Part shown: positions 20,248 to 29,492 of the stretch, in pieces
Numbering within the stretch: position 1 is the stretch's first letter
How the letters are laid out: every line of letters begins with the position of its first letter
DNA from: Candidatus Thiosymbion sp.
GTDB lineage: Bacteria; Pseudomonadota; Gammaproteobacteria; Chromatiales; Chromatiaceae
Assembly: GCA_018435665.1 (NCBI GenBank)
Contig: JAHDND010000014.1
Coordinates: forward strand, 35,571 to 99,570
DNA length: 64,000 nt
Direction of reading: 5' to 3'
Made by a program: the position numbers and the translations under genes
Notes under the pieces: generated by a model
Database searches by the model: none
Told to the model about the DNA's origin: nothing
Seen by the model: only the letters and a program-made list of their open reading frames with translations

Positions 20248-20274
20248 TGATAGGGGCTCACTCGGACCTGTCAA
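20247..20274 (-). promoter_or_regulatory. sigma70-type promoter of groESL
   Basis: Read on the minus strand: TTGACA (20269-20274), a 16-base spacer and TATCAT (20247-20252). The start point should fall inside the adjacent CIRCE element, which explains how HrcA would repress it. Confidence 0.85.
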
Positions 20275-20327
20275 GGGTGAAAGGGCTAAAGTCCTTAAGG
20301 GCGAAAGGTGGGTGTGAGGGCCGAACC

Positions 20328-20771
20328 TCAGTCTGGCTCACGCCGATAATCACCCTCGATCACCCGGGGGCCGGCCGCGGATGCCTGTCCGGACCCCGGC
20401 GGCAGAACCGCGACATAGCGCCGGATGAGCTGCTGGCGCAGCGGCGGAATCAGTAGCAGAAAGCCGATTAAGTCGGTGACAAATCCCGGCAACAGCAGGA
20501 AGAGACCGGCAATCAACAGCAAGGCGCCATCCAGGACCGCCAGGGCCGGCGGTTCCCCCTGATCCTTGACCTGGCGCACCCGTGCCAGGACAGCGAAACC
20601 TTGATGACGGACCAGGTACCCGCCCAGCGCCGCGGTAAAGAGACTGATACCAATGGTGGGCAGGACACCGATCTCGCTACCCACCTGAATGAGAAAGTAA
20701 AGTTCGACGAGCGGAACGCCGACCAGCACCAGGAGAAACAGGATCAAGCGCGTGACCTCTATAATGATCAA
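20328..20771 (-). CDS. fxsA: FxsA family membrane protein
   Basis: 147 residues with an ATG at the complement of 20769-20771. Contains the four-helix FxsA pattern: VGVPLVELYFLIQVG near the N-terminus, GISLFTAALGGYLVRHQG, and the paired helices ALLLIAGLFLLLPGFVTDLIGFLLLIPP. In E. coli FxsA (suppressor of F exclusion of phage T7) is encoded close to groESL and the cutA-dsbD region, as here. Biochemical function unknown. It is divergent from cutA and follows the groESL control region. Confidence 0.9.
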   Translation of the reverse strand: MIIIEVTRLILFLLVLVGVPLVELYFLIQVGSEIGVLPTIGISLFTAALGGYLVRHQGFAVLARVRQVKDQGEPPALAVLDGALLLIAGLFLLLPGFVTDLIGFLLLIPPLRQQLIRRYVAVLPPGSGQASAAGPRVIEGDYRREPD

Positions 20772-20910
20772 AATTCACTGGATAAGCCGGTATAGTCATC
20801 GCACCTGAATTTTCGGTTTTCCCGGATCGGGGCCGAAGTCCGAAAGGCGATGTATAAAATTGAGCGTCAGTGGCTCGCCAACCAGGCCTTGCCCTACAGG
20901 TTACCAGAGC

Positions 20911-21255
20911 ATGACCGACCACGCCCCTCCCTCCCCCTTGATACTGGTCTTCTGCAGCGCGCCGGACCTGGAGACGGCCGACCGGCTCGGAACCCGGCTG
21001 GTGGAGGAGGACCTGGCCGCCTGCGTCAACCTGCTGCCCGGCATCCGGTCCATCTATCGCTGGCAGGGAAAATTGGTGCGTGACGCGGAGGTCCTGCTGC
21101 TGATCAAGACCCGGGAGGTCTTGTTTCCCACCCTGGCCGCGCGCCTGCGTGAGTTGCATCCCTACGACCTCCCGGAGATCATTGCCTGCCCGATCAGCCA
21201 GGGTTTGCCCGATTATCTTGAATGGGTCAATGCATGCACCTCTCCCGTCGCCTGA
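20911..21255 (+). CDS. cutA: divalent-cation tolerance protein CutA
   Basis: 114 residues from the ATG at 20911; an in-frame upstream ATG at 20860 would add residues not typical of the family. The protein has the conserved core LVFCSAPDLETADRLGTRLVEEDLAACVN, the GIRSIYRWQGKL segment and HPYDLPEIIA. CutA is a small trimeric ferredoxin-like protein linked to copper tolerance. cutA next to dsbD is a conserved arrangement. Confidence 0.95.
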   Translation: MTDHAPPSPLILVFCSAPDLETADRLGTRLVEEDLAACVNLLPGIRSIYRWQGKLVRDAEVLLLIKTREVLFPTLAARLRELHPYDLPEIIACPISQGLPDYLEWVNACTSPVA

Positions 21256-21335
21256 ATCCAACCATCACGGCGGTTATGAAAAGATACGGTTTTTTCCGCA
21301 GCCTCGGACTGGCTTTCTCAGTGTCAGTGAAAAAC

Positions 21336-23954
21336 ATGAAGTACTCCCCGCAGAGGTTTTTTCCCGGCCTCCCAGTTCTACTCCTCCTCCTGGCCGCGCT
21401 GGCTGGGAGTCCGGCCTGGGCCGATGAGGAATTTCTGCCGCCGGAACAGGCCTTTCCCCTGGTCGCGGAGGCGGAAGGGCCCGACAAGGTGGTCATTAAT
21501 TGGTCGGTCGCTGAGGGTTATTATCTTTATCGTAACAAGTTTCGCTTTCGCAGCCTGACCGCTGGCATGCGCCCCGGTGAGGCGAATATCCCCCCGGGGG
21601 AAACCCGCCAAGACGAATTCTTTGGCGAGGTCAAGATCCTGCGCGGCGCGATCGAGGTCTGGTTGCCGATCGAACGGAGCCCGGGCAGTGGCGCGCGCCT
21701 GGACCTGGAGGTGAGTTCCCAGGGTTGCGCCGACGCCGGCTTCTGCTACCCGCCCCATCGCCAGACCCTGGCCATCGCCTTGCCACCCCAGGCACTCGTT
21801 CCCGGAGCCTCCGCCGCGAAAAACGCCTCTGCTGCGGGTGAGTCCTTCGCCCCGCCATCCACCTCGCCCACCGCCTCGCCGGCCGCACCACCCACCGCTT
21901 CGCCAGCCACTCCGACCGCCGATCCACAAGAGGCCCCGGCCCGCGTCCCGCCGTCCGCGTCGCCAAGCGGTGGCAAAGCGGGGCTCGCTCAGTCCCTGGG
22001 TCTGAGTTTGGGGGCTTCTGGTGACGATCAGAGCCTCTTGCCTGCCGAGGAGGCCTTTCGTCTGGCGGCCGAACCCCTCGCCCCGGATCGCCTACGCCTG
22101 CGTTGGACCATTGCCCCCGGGACCTTCCTCTACCGTGACAAACTGGCGCTGAAGCTCGAGAGTCCCGCCGGTGCCACCCTGGGTGAGGTGATTTGGCCAG
22201 CAGCGGAACGGGTAGCCAATGCCGTCCGGCCGGATGGCAGCCTCGGGGATGTCCACCTGTACCGGGAAGGCATCGAGGTGGAAGTACCCATCGCCGGACT
22301 TCCGGCCGACGGACAGGGCCAGGCCCAAGCCATCACCCTGACCGCCAGTTATCAGGGCTGTGCCGACATTGGCGTCTGCTATCCGCCGCAAAGGACCCGG
22401 GTCGAGCTGAGCATGCCCGCCCTACAATCGGGCTCGGCTCTGGCTGGGGAGGCTCGGGCTGGGGCAGGTCAGACGGGCGCGGCTCAGGCTGGATCTGGCC
22501 AGGCGGCCGTAACGGCTCAGGACGGTGTGGCTCGGGAGGCGACCGCCAGCACCTCCGGCACCGCCAACGCCGACCGCGTCGCCAGCCCAGCCTCCACGCT
22601 GGCGCCATCGCTGGCGCCCGCCCCGGAGCCACCCCAGAGCGAGCAGGATCGGATCGCCGCCACCCTGGCCAGTGGCAGCCTGTGGGCGACCCTGGGGCTC
22701 TTTTTTGGCTTCGGCCTCCTCCTGGCCCTCACCCCTTGCGTCTTCCCCATGATCCCCATCCTCTCGGGGATCATCGCCGGCCATGGCCCGGGGATCTCCA
22801 CCCGCAAGGCCTTCTGGATGTCCCTGACCTACGTCCTGGCCATGGCCCTGACCTATGCCATCGCCGGTCTGTTGGCGGGCCTGGGTGGGGCCAACCTCCA
22901 GGCGGCCTTCCAGGACCCCTGGATTCTCGCCTTCTTCGCCCTGGTCTTCGTCGCCCTGGCCTTGTCCATGTTCGGCTTCTATGACCTGCAACTGCCCTCC
23001 GCCCTCCAGAGCCGGATCGCTTCCTACAGCCAGCGCCAGCAGGGGGGGCATCTGATCGGCGTCGCCATCATGGGCGCCCTGTCCGCCCTGATCGTCGGGC
23101 CCTGCGTCGCCCCACCCCTGGCCGGCGCCCTGATCTTCATCAGCCAGACCGGCGACGCCCTCCTCGGTTTCGCCGCCCTCTTCGCCCTGGGCCTGGGGAT
23201 GGGCGCTCCCCTGCTGGCCATCGGCACCTCGGCGGGCAAGTTGCTGCCCCGGGCAGGGGTGTGGATGGAGTCGGTCAAGGCGGTGTTCGGTGTCACCCTG
23301 CTGGGGGTCGCTATCCTGCTCCTGGAGCGCATCCTACCCCCCGCCGTCAGCCTGCTGCTCTGGGGCAGCCTGCTGATCTGCTCGGCCATCTATCTGGGAG
23401 CCATCACCCATCTGCCCCCCGATGCCAGTGGCTGGCGCAAACTGTGGCAGGGCCTGGGGTTGGTCCTGCTGGTGTACGGCGCCCTGATGCTGGTGGGGGC
23501 CGCGGCGGGCGGCAAGGACACCCTCCAGCCCTTGCGGGGTCTCAACCTGGGCCTGGGCGCCGGTGGCCCTGGTGGCGCCCCGCAAGGGGTCCAGTTCAAG
23601 GCCATTAAAGGCACCGCGGGGCTGGAGTGGGAACTAGCGGCCGCGCGTAGCAGCAGTCGCCCCGTGCTGCTGGATTTCTATGCCGACTGGTGCGTCTCCT
23701 GCAAGGAGATGGAGCGTTACACCTTCTCCGACCCCGCCGTCGCCGCCGAAATGGCCCGCTTCGTACTGCTCAAGGCCGATGTCACCGCGAACGATGCGGA
23801 GGATCAGGCCCTGATGCAGGGACGGTTCGGGATCCCCGGACCCCCGGCCATGCTCTTTTTTGACGGCCAGGGTCAGGAACGCCGCGACCGCCGCATCGTC
23901 GGCTTCGTGCCGGCCGCGGAGTTCGCAAGCCATCTGCGCGGCCTACTGCCTTGA
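21336..23954 (+). CDS. dsbD: thiol:disulfide interchange protein DsbD with two tandem N-terminal domains
   Basis: 872 residues from the ATG at 21336, which gives a clean signal peptide ending GSPAWA; another start at 21276 is possible. Typical DsbD proteins have about 570-600 residues. Here two DsbD alpha domains occur in series: about residues 30-150 (Cys131, Cys137 in GCADAGFCYPPH) and 225-360 (Cys342, Cys348 in GCADIGVCYPPQ). Ser/Ala/Pro- and Gly/Ala-rich linkers flank them. Then come the eight-helix electron-transfer domain (Cys468 in TPCVFP, Cys590 in GPCVAPP) and a C-terminal thioredoxin domain (Cys786, Cys789 in WCVSC). It moves electrons from cytoplasmic thioredoxin to periplasmic partners. 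Its stop overlaps the next gene. Confidence 0.93.
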   Translation: MKYSPQRFFPGLPVLLLLLAALAGSPAWADEEFLPPEQAFPLVAEAEGPDKVVINWSVAEGYYLYRNKFRFRSLTAGMRPGEANIPPGETRQDEFFGEVKILRGAIEVWLPIERSPGSGARLDLEVSSQGCADAGFCYPPHRQTLAIALPPQALVPGASAAKNASAAGESFAPPSTSPTASPAAPPTASPATPTADPQEAPARVPPSASPSGGKAGLAQSLGLSLGASGDDQSLLPAEEAFRLAAEPLAPDRLRLRWTIAPGTFLYRDKLALKLESPAGATLGEVIWPAAERVANAVRPDGSLGDVHLYREGIEVEVPIAGLPADGQGQAQAITLTASYQGCADIGVCYPPQRTRVELSMPALQSGSALAGEARAGAGQTGAAQAGSGQAAVTAQDGVAREATASTSGTANADRVASPASTLAPSLAPAPEPPQSEQDRIAATLASGSLWATLGLFFGFGLLLALTPCVFPMIPILSGIIAGHGPGISTRKAFWMSLTYVLAMALTYAIAGLLAGLGGANLQAAFQDPWILAFFALVFVALALSMFGFYDLQLPSALQSRIASYSQRQQGGHLIGVAIMGALSALIVGPCVAPPLAGALIFISQTGDALLGFAALFALGLGMGAPLLAIGTSAGKLLPRAGVWMESVKAVFGVTLLGVAILLLERILPPAVSLLLWGSLLICSAIYLGAITHLPPDASGWRKLWQGLGLVLLVYGALMLVGAAAGGKDTLQPLRGLNLGLGAGGPGGAPQGVQFKAIKGTAGLEWELAAARSSSRPVLLDFYADWCVSCKEMERYTFSDPAVAAEMARFVLLKADVTANDAEDQALMQGRFGIPGPPAMLFFDGQGQERRDRRIVGFVPAAEFASHLRGLLP

Positions 23955-24532
23955 AGGCCGGCAAGGCGCTCCTGGCCACCCTCCTGGCGGGGGCCATCAG
24001 CATTCTGATCGCCATCTTCGGCCAACCCTGGCTGGGGGAGACCAAGCCCCCCAGCGTGCAGCTGCCCGATTTTCGCCAGGCGACCAGGGAGCGGCTTACG
24101 GAATTGCCCGGCTTCAGCCTGCGCACGCTAGCGGGCGAGGACGTCAACAGCGCCAACTGGGCTGGCAAGGTCCTGGTTCTGCACTTCTGGGCCAGTTGGT
24201 GCCAGCCCTGCCAGCGCGATCTACGCCTCCTCCAGGCGACCCAGGGGGTCAGCGATCAGTTGCAGGTGATCGGTATCGCCATCGACACGGCCAACGAGGT
24301 GACGGCCTACCTGGCCCAGAATCCGGTCACTTATCCCATCCTGCTGGGCGGGGCGGAGGCGGTGGAAGTGTCCCGTCGCCTGGGCAACCGCCTGCAAGCC
24401 CTGCCCTTCACCGTGATTTTCGATCACCGCGGCCGGCGGGTTCACGATCACTGTGGCGAGCTCACCCAAGGGGTCCTGAGCGGCTGGCTGCCGCCACTGC
24501 TTACCCAGGCCGCCCAGGCCAGGACCCAATAA
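23951..24532 (+). CDS. TlpA/ResA-like membrane-anchored thioredoxin
   Basis: 193 residues from a TTG start that overlaps the dsbD stop (TTGA), implying translational coupling. One N-terminal membrane helix (residues 6-24) anchors a thioredoxin fold with active site WCQPC (Cys84, Cys87). Such proteins reduce particular periplasmic disulfides, for example in cytochrome c maturation, with electrons from DsbD or CcdA. The overlap with dsbD supports DsbD as its electron donor. The exact substrate cannot be told from the sequence. Confidence 0.88.
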   Translation: MKAGKALLATLLAGAISILIAIFGQPWLGETKPPSVQLPDFRQATRERLTELPGFSLRTLAGEDVNSANWAGKVLVLHFWASWCQPCQRDLRLLQATQGVSDQLQVIGIAIDTANEVTAYLAQNPVTYPILLGGAEAVEVSRRLGNRLQALPFTVIFDHRGRRVHDHCGELTQGVLSGWLPPLLTQAAQARTQ

Positions 24533-24562
24533 TTCCGTCAGCCCCCGCGGCTCCACGGCAAA

Positions 24563-24730
24563 TTTATACCCAACGCATTTCAGTTTTCGGCGTGGATAAG
24601 GAGGGTCGGGGGGCGTCTGGCGGAGTGCCGACCGCAAGGATGCGGTCGTCAAGCCTAGAGGGACGTATTCAGGTTGTCCCCCGCCAGACGCCACCCTATC
24701 CGGGACAGCCAAAAAATGGGGTGCGATGAA
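24563..24730 (+). repeat. dispersed palindromic repeat, copy A
   Basis: This non-coding stretch between the tlpA-like gene and aroQ matches 56903-57090. The core has long arms GGCGTCTGGCGG (24612-24623) and CCGCCAGACGCC (24681-24692), with an inner small hairpin (CCGCAAGGATGCGG) and the phrase TCGTCAAGCCTA between them. The outer left end TATACCCAACGCA resembles the inverted right end of copy B. It has no open reading frame, so it looks like a MITE- or REP-like element. The remaining 24731-24914 shows no gene. Confidence 0.75.
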
Positions 24731-24914
24731 TATAGTTGCTTCGGGTCTGACTCTCTGACCAGGTGACAACCGCCGCTCGCGACCGGCGGCGCGGAACTGG
24801 ACAGCATCCCGGGGAATCCGCACAATCCGCCCCTTCGGAGCCCGGAGTCACGCCCGGGTCTGGCCACCAGCGACCAAACTTCGGTGTTCCTCCCGCTCTG
24901 GCAAAGAATTCTCC

Positions 24915-25370
24915 ATGGCAACCATCCTCGTCCTCAACGGTCCCAACCTGAATCTGCTCGGCGTCCGGGAACCCGGCCACTACGGGCATGTCACTCTGGC
25001 CGGGATCGAGGAGCGCCTGCGTGGTCTGGCCAGCGACTTGGGGCTGAGCCTCGGTTTCCGCCAGAGCAACGCCGAGCATGAGCTGATCGACGCCATCCAT
25101 CAGGCCCCGGCCCAAGGCGTGGCCTGTATCATTTTCAATCCGGCGGCCTTCACCCATACCAGCATCGCCTTGCGCGACGCCCTGGCGGCGGTGGCCATTC
25201 CCTTCATCGAGGTGCACCTGTCCAACGTCCACGCCCGCGAGCCCTTTCGGCGCCACTCCTACTTCTCGGACCTGGCGGTGGGCGTGATCAGCGGTCTGGG
25301 CGCGACGGGCTACGAACTGGCCCTGCGCGCCGCCGCCGAGCGGTTGGCCCGGAACACCACCCCTGACTGA
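24915..25370 (+). CDS. aroQ: 3-dehydroquinate dehydratase, type II
   Basis: 151 residues. Starts [24 protein letters not shown] with the active-site tyrosine in GHYG; the catalytic histidine region [17 protein letters not shown] is intact. The enzyme catalyses the third shikimate step as a dodecamer. aroQ-accB-accC is a widespread gammaproteobacterial order; accB follows 12 bases later. Confidence 0.96.
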   Translation: MATILVLNGPNLNLLGVREPGHYGHVTLAGIEERLRGLASDLGLSLGFRQSNAEHELIDAIHQAPAQGVACIIFNPAAFTHTSIALRDALAAVAIPFIEVHLSNVHAREPFRRHSYFSDLAVGVISGLGATGYELALRAAAERLARNTTPD

Positions 25371-25382
25371 CAAGACACCCCC

Positions 25383-25850
25383 ATGGATATCCGCAAAGTC
25401 AAGAAACTCATCGAACTCCTAGAACAATCCGATATCGCCGAGATCGAGATCCGCGAGGGCGAGGAATCGGTCCGCATCAGCCGCGCCAGCGCCACGGCCG
25501 CGCCCCTGTACATGCCGGCGGCCCCGCTGCCCACCGCCGCGCCGGCCGCTCCCCCGGCATTGACGGCCCCGGACACCAGCAAGAACCCGGAGACTCCCGG
25601 CGCCGAGTTCCCCGAGGCGAGCCTGGTGCGCTCGCCGATGGTCGGCACCTTCTACCGCTCCCCATCCCCGGGCAGCCGGCCCTTCGTGGACGAGGGCGAC
25701 AGCGTCAAGGTCGGCGATACCCTATGCATCATCGAGGCGATGAAGATCCTCAATCAGATCGAATGCGAGAAGGCCGGGATCATCAAGCGCCTTCTGGTGG
25801 AAAACGGCCAGCCCGTGGAATATAACGAGCCCCTGTTCGTCATCGACTAG
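25383..25850 (+). CDS. accB: biotin carboxyl carrier protein of acetyl-CoA carboxylase
   Basis: 155 residues. N-terminal interaction helix ([23 protein letters not shown]), an Ala/Pro-rich linker and a C-terminal biotinyl domain with the biotin lysine at Lys121 in EAMKILN. It carries carboxybiotin from AccC to the AccAD carboxyltransferase for malonyl-CoA synthesis. It lies in an aroQ-accB-accC cluster, 112 bases before accC. Confidence 0.97.
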   Translation: MDIRKVKKLIELLEQSDIAEIEIREGEESVRISRASATAAPLYMPAAPLPTAAPAAPPALTAPDTSKNPETPGAEFPEASLVRSPMVGTFYRSPSPGSRPFVDEGDSVKVGDTLCIIEAMKILNQIECEKAGIIKRLLVENGQPVEYNEPLFVID

Positions 25851-25962
25851 ACACCATCCTCAGGGTCCGGGTGGCCACCCCCCCGGTCACGGGGCGGGCC
25901 AATTCCCCCTTCTGAGGTCATCCCGACGGCATCGTCAGCGTTCGGACGCGGATCGCACCACC

Positions 25963-27303
25963 ATGATCGAGAAGTTGCTCATCGCCAATCGCGGCGAAAT
26001 CGCCCTGCGCATCCTGCGCGCCTGCCGCGAACTCGGCATCAAGACCGTCGCCGTTCACTCCGAGGCCGACCGGGAACTCAAGCACGTCCTGCTGGCGGAC
26101 GAGACGGTCTGCATCGGGCCGGCGCAATCGGCGGGGAGTTACCTCAATATCCCCGCCATCATCAGCGCCGCCGAGGTCACGGATACCGTCGCCATCCACC
26201 CCGGCTATGGCTTCCTGTCCGAGAACGCCGACTTTGCCGAGCGGGTGGAGCGCAGCGGCTTCATCTTCGTCGGCCCTAGTGCCGAGACCATCCGCCTGAT
26301 GGGCGACAAGGTCTCCGCGATCCGCGCCATGCAGGAGGCCGGGGTGCCCTGCGTCCCCGGCTCCGATGGTCCCCTGGACGATGACAAGAAGCGCACCCTG
26401 CGGCTGGCCCGGGAGATCGGCTATCCGGTCATCATCAAGGCCTCCGGGGGTGGCGGCGGCCGGGGGATGCGGGTGGTCCATGCCGAGGCCACCTTGCTCA
26501 ATTCCATAGCCTTGACCCGCGCCGAGGCCAGCGCCGCCTTCGGCAATCCCATGGTTTACATGGAGAAGTACCTGGAGAATCCGCGTCACGTCGAGTTCCA
26601 GCTCCTGGCCGACACCCATGGCAACGCCATCCACCTCGGGGAACGAGACTGCTCCATGCAGCGCCGTCATCAGAAGGTGGTGGAGGAGGCGCCGGCCCCG
26701 GGGATCACCGCGGAGCAACGTCGCCGGATTGGCGAGCGCTGCGCCGAGGCCTGTCGCCGCATCGGCTACCGCGGCGCCGGCACCTTCGAGTTCCTTTACG
26801 AGAATGGCGAGTTTTATTTCATCGAGATGAACACCCGGGTCCAGGTGGAGCATCCCGTGACCGAGATGATCACCGGGGTGGACATCGTCAAGGAGCAGAT
26901 CCTCATTGCCTCCGGCGAGCCCTTGCGCTACCGCCAGGAGGATATCCAGATCCATGGCCATGCCATCGAATGCCGCCTCAATGCCGAGCATCCCGAGACC
27001 TTCATCCCCAGCCCGGGGCGCATCGAGGAGTTCCACGCCCCCGGCGGGCCGGGGATCCGCATGGAGACCCACATCTATAGCGGCTACTATGTACCGCCCT
27101 ACTACGACTCCATGATCGGCAAGCTCATCGCCCACGGCGAGGACCGTCCCGCCGCCCTGGCCCGAATGAGCAATGCCCTCCGGGAAACGGTCATCGAGGG
27201 GATTCACACCAACCTCCCCCTGCAACGCCGGATCCTCACCGATGCCGCCTTCCGCGCCGGGGGCATGAACATCCACTATCTGGAGAAGAAGCTGGGGCTC
27301 TAG
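25963..27303 (+). CDS. accC: biotin carboxylase subunit of acetyl-CoA carboxylase
   Basis: 446 residues, the standard length. Starts [17 protein letters not shown]; the ATP-grasp glycine loop [12 protein letters not shown], the [14 protein letters not shown] catalytic stretch and the C-terminal domain are complete. It carboxylates the biotin on AccB using ATP and bicarbonate. Confidence 0.98.
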   Translation: MIEKLLIANRGEIALRILRACRELGIKTVAVHSEADRELKHVLLADETVCIGPAQSAGSYLNIPAIISAAEVTDTVAIHPGYGFLSENADFAERVERSGFIFVGPSAETIRLMGDKVSAIRAMQEAGVPCVPGSDGPLDDDKKRTLRLAREIGYPVIIKASGGGGGRGMRVVHAEATLLNSIALTRAEASAAFGNPMVYMEKYLENPRHVEFQLLADTHGNAIHLGERDCSMQRRHQKVVEEAPAPGITAEQRRRIGERCAEACRRIGYRGAGTFEFLYENGEFYFIEMNTRVQVEHPVTEMITGVDIVKEQILIASGEPLRYRQEDIQIHGHAIECRLNAEHPETFIPSPGRIEEFHAPGGPGIRMETHIYSGYYVPPYYDSMIGKLIAHGEDRPAALARMSNALRETVIEGIHTNLPLQRRILTDAAFRAGGMNIHYLEKKLGL

Positions 27304-27363
27304 CCGGCCCCCGTCAGCTAACCCCACTCGGGTCCGCTCCTCGCTCGCCCCCGGATCTCCCCC

Positions 27364-28299
27364 ATGCCTTGGCTGCAACTGACCCTCAGCACCGACCGGG
27401 AGCGGGCGCCGCTCCTCGAAGCGGCCCTCGAGAATGCCGGCGCCCTGGCCGTCACCCTGGCTGATGCCGGGGATGAGCCCCAACTCGAACCCCCGCTGGG
27501 GACCACCCCCTTGTGGGGTGAGGTCCTGGTCACCGCCCTCTTCGAGCCCGACCCCGCCAGCCGTCAGACCGCCGAGACCCTGACCACTATCCTGGCGGAC
27601 CTGCAAACCGGACCGCCCCGCTGGGAGGAGATCGCCGACCAGGCCTGGGAGCACACCTGGCGCGACGACTTCGCGCCCACGCGCTTTGGGGATCGACTCT
27701 GGGTCTGTCCCCGCGGCCAGCGCCCCCCGAATGAGCCCCCGGGGGCCGTCCTGGTCGAACTGGACCCGGGCCTGGCCTTCGGTACCGGCCATCACCCGAC
27801 CACGGCCCTCTGCCTGCGCTGGCTGGATGGTATCCCCCTGGTCGGGGCCCGGCTGATCGACTATGGCTGCGGCTCGGGTATCCTCGCCATCGCCGCCCTC
27901 AAGCTGGGGGCCGCGGCGGCCCTGGCGGTGGACCACGACCCTCAGGCCCTGGAGGCGACTCGCGCCAACGCCGCCGAGAACGGCGTCGCCGGGCACCTGC
28001 GGGTGCTGTCACCCCAGGAATTGCCTGACGAGCGGGCCGACTGCCTGGTGGCGAACATCCTCGCCGGCCCCTTGCTCGAACTGGCGCCCCACCTCGCGGC
28101 CCTGGTGCGCCCCGGCGGCCGGCTGGCCCTCTCGGGACTGCTGGCGGACCAGGCCCAGACCGTCGCCGCTGCCTATGCCCCCTGGTTTCAACTGGAGCCC
28201 CCGGTCGTGGCCGAGGAGTGGATCCTGCTCAGCGGGCGGCGCCATCCATTCCCGGTCGTTGCCGAAGCCGGCCCTCCCGCAGCGGGGAAGGATGAGTGA
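27364..28299 (+). CDS. prmA: ribosomal protein L11 methyltransferase
   Basis: 311 residues. An N-terminal substrate-recognition domain (MPWLQLTLS) precedes an AdoMet-dependent methyltransferase domain with FGTGHHPTTALCL and motif I DYGCGSGILAIAALKLG. PrmA trimethylates L11. It follows accC by 60 bases and its stop overlaps the dusB GTG start (GTGA), as in the conserved prmA-dusB-fis order. Confidence 0.96.
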   Translation: MPWLQLTLSTDRERAPLLEAALENAGALAVTLADAGDEPQLEPPLGTTPLWGEVLVTALFEPDPASRQTAETLTTILADLQTGPPRWEEIADQAWEHTWRDDFAPTRFGDRLWVCPRGQRPPNEPPGAVLVELDPGLAFGTGHHPTTALCLRWLDGIPLVGARLIDYGCGSGILAIAALKLGAAAALAVDHDPQALEATRANAAENGVAGHLRVLSPQELPDERADCLVANILAGPLLELAPHLAALVRPGGRLALSGLLADQAQTVAAAYAPWFQLEPPVVAEEWILLSGRRHPFPVVAEAGPPAAGKDE

Positions 28300-29492
28300 C
28301 GGAGGTGATGCCTACCTCCCGTGAAACGGAGGCTTGGGTGACGGGCGCGCGGCATGACCTCCCGGCGCGCGAGCTTCCGCAGGTCCCAGGGACCGGTGGC
28401 CTCGAACCCCATCCCTCTGCCGCGACGCGCCACCGCGCAGTGACCGGGACGGAGGTTGCAGCCCCCTCTCGGGCGCCGAGTCATTCGCCCCCACCCCTGC
28501 GGATCGGCCCCCACACCCTCGCCAACAACCTGATCCTGGCGCCCATGGCCGGGGTCACGGATCGTCCCTTCCGTGAACTCTGCCGGCGGCTGGGGGCGGG
28601 GCTGGCCGTGTCCGAGATGGTCGCCGCGGATACCCGTCTCTGGAATCGCCGCAAGAGCCGGCGACGCCTCGACCACGCGGGGGAGACGGGGCCCATCGTC
28701 ACCCAACTCGTAGGCAACGACCCTGGGGCCCTGGCGGAGGCGGCACGGCGGCACCGGGACCTGGGCGCGGACATCATCGACATCAACATGGGTTGCCCGG
28801 CGAAAAAGGTCTGTCGCCAGGACGCCGGCTCGGCCCTGCTGCGCAATGAGCGCCTGGTGGCCGCTATCCTGGACGCCGTGGTGGCCGCGGTCCCCCTGCC
28901 CGTCACCCTTAAGATCCGCACCGGCTGGTCGCCGGAGGAACGCAATGCCCCGCGTATCGCCCGGATCGCCTGGGAGAGCGGCATCGCCGCCCTGACCGTC
29001 CATGGCCGTACCCGTGCCTGCGGCTTTTCCGGCACCGCGGAGCACGACACCCTGCGGGCCCTGCGGCAGGTCACCCCCATGCCGCTCATCGCCAATGGCG
29101 ACATCGACTCGCCCGAACGCGCCCGCTTCGTGCTGAACTATACGGGGGCGGATGCTATCATGATCGGACGGGCCGCCCTGGGGCGACCCTGGATCTTCCG
29201 GGAAATTGACCACTATCTGACGACCGGCGGCCTGCCTCCCCCACCCGATTCGGGCTGGGTCAAGGCCACCTTGCTTCACCATGTGCAGGCCCTATACGAA
29301 TTTCATGGTGATCTCACCGGCGTGGGCATCGCCCGCAAGCACCTGGGCTGGTATTTACGCGGCCGGCGGGACGCGGCGGCCTTCCGGGAGATCTTCAATC
29401 GCGCCGCAACCCGGCAAGAACAAGTGACTCTCATCGAGGCCACGCCCGCGTGCGCCTGGGGGAGGCAAACGGAGGACCCGCCGGCGGCATGA
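28296..29492 (+). CDS. dusB: tRNA dihydrouridine synthase DusB, start uncertain
   Basis: 398 residues if the GTG at 28296 (overlapping prmA, with GGGGAAGGA upstream) is used. The TIM-barrel FMN domain begins only near residue 68 (LRIGPHTLANNLILAPMAGVTD), so this start adds a roughly 65-residue extension with no family resemblance. A GTG at 28440 would give a more normal 350-residue protein. Catalytic Cys lies in INMGCPAKKVCRQDAGSALL; the FMN and tRNA-contacting motifs ANGDI and IGRAALGRPW are present. It reduces uridine in tRNA. Its stop overlaps the fis start. Confidence 0.9.
   Translation: MTEVMPTSRETEAWVTGARHDLPARELPQVPGTGGLEPHPSAATRHRAVTGTEVAAPSRAPSHSPPPLRIGPHTLANNLILAPMAGVTDRPFRELCRRLGAGLAVSEMVAADTRLWNRRKSRRRLDHAGETGPIVTQLVGNDPGALAEAARRHRDLGADIIDINMGCPAKKVCRQDAGSALLRNERLVAAILDAVVAAVPLPVTLKIRTGWSPEERNAPRIARIAWESGIAALTVHGRTRACGFSGTAEHDTLRALRQVTPMPLIANGDIDSPERARFVLNYTGADAIMIGRAALGRPWIFREIDHYLTTGGLPPPPDSGWVKATLLHHVQALYEFHGDLTGVGIARKHLGWYLRGRRDAAAFREIFNRAATRQEQVTLIEATPACAWGRQTEDPPAA

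Noticed and set aside
25918..27996. 692-codon open frame opposite accC and prmA
   Set aside because: It spans two clear genes and their gap, and its sequence is low in hydrophobic-core patterning.
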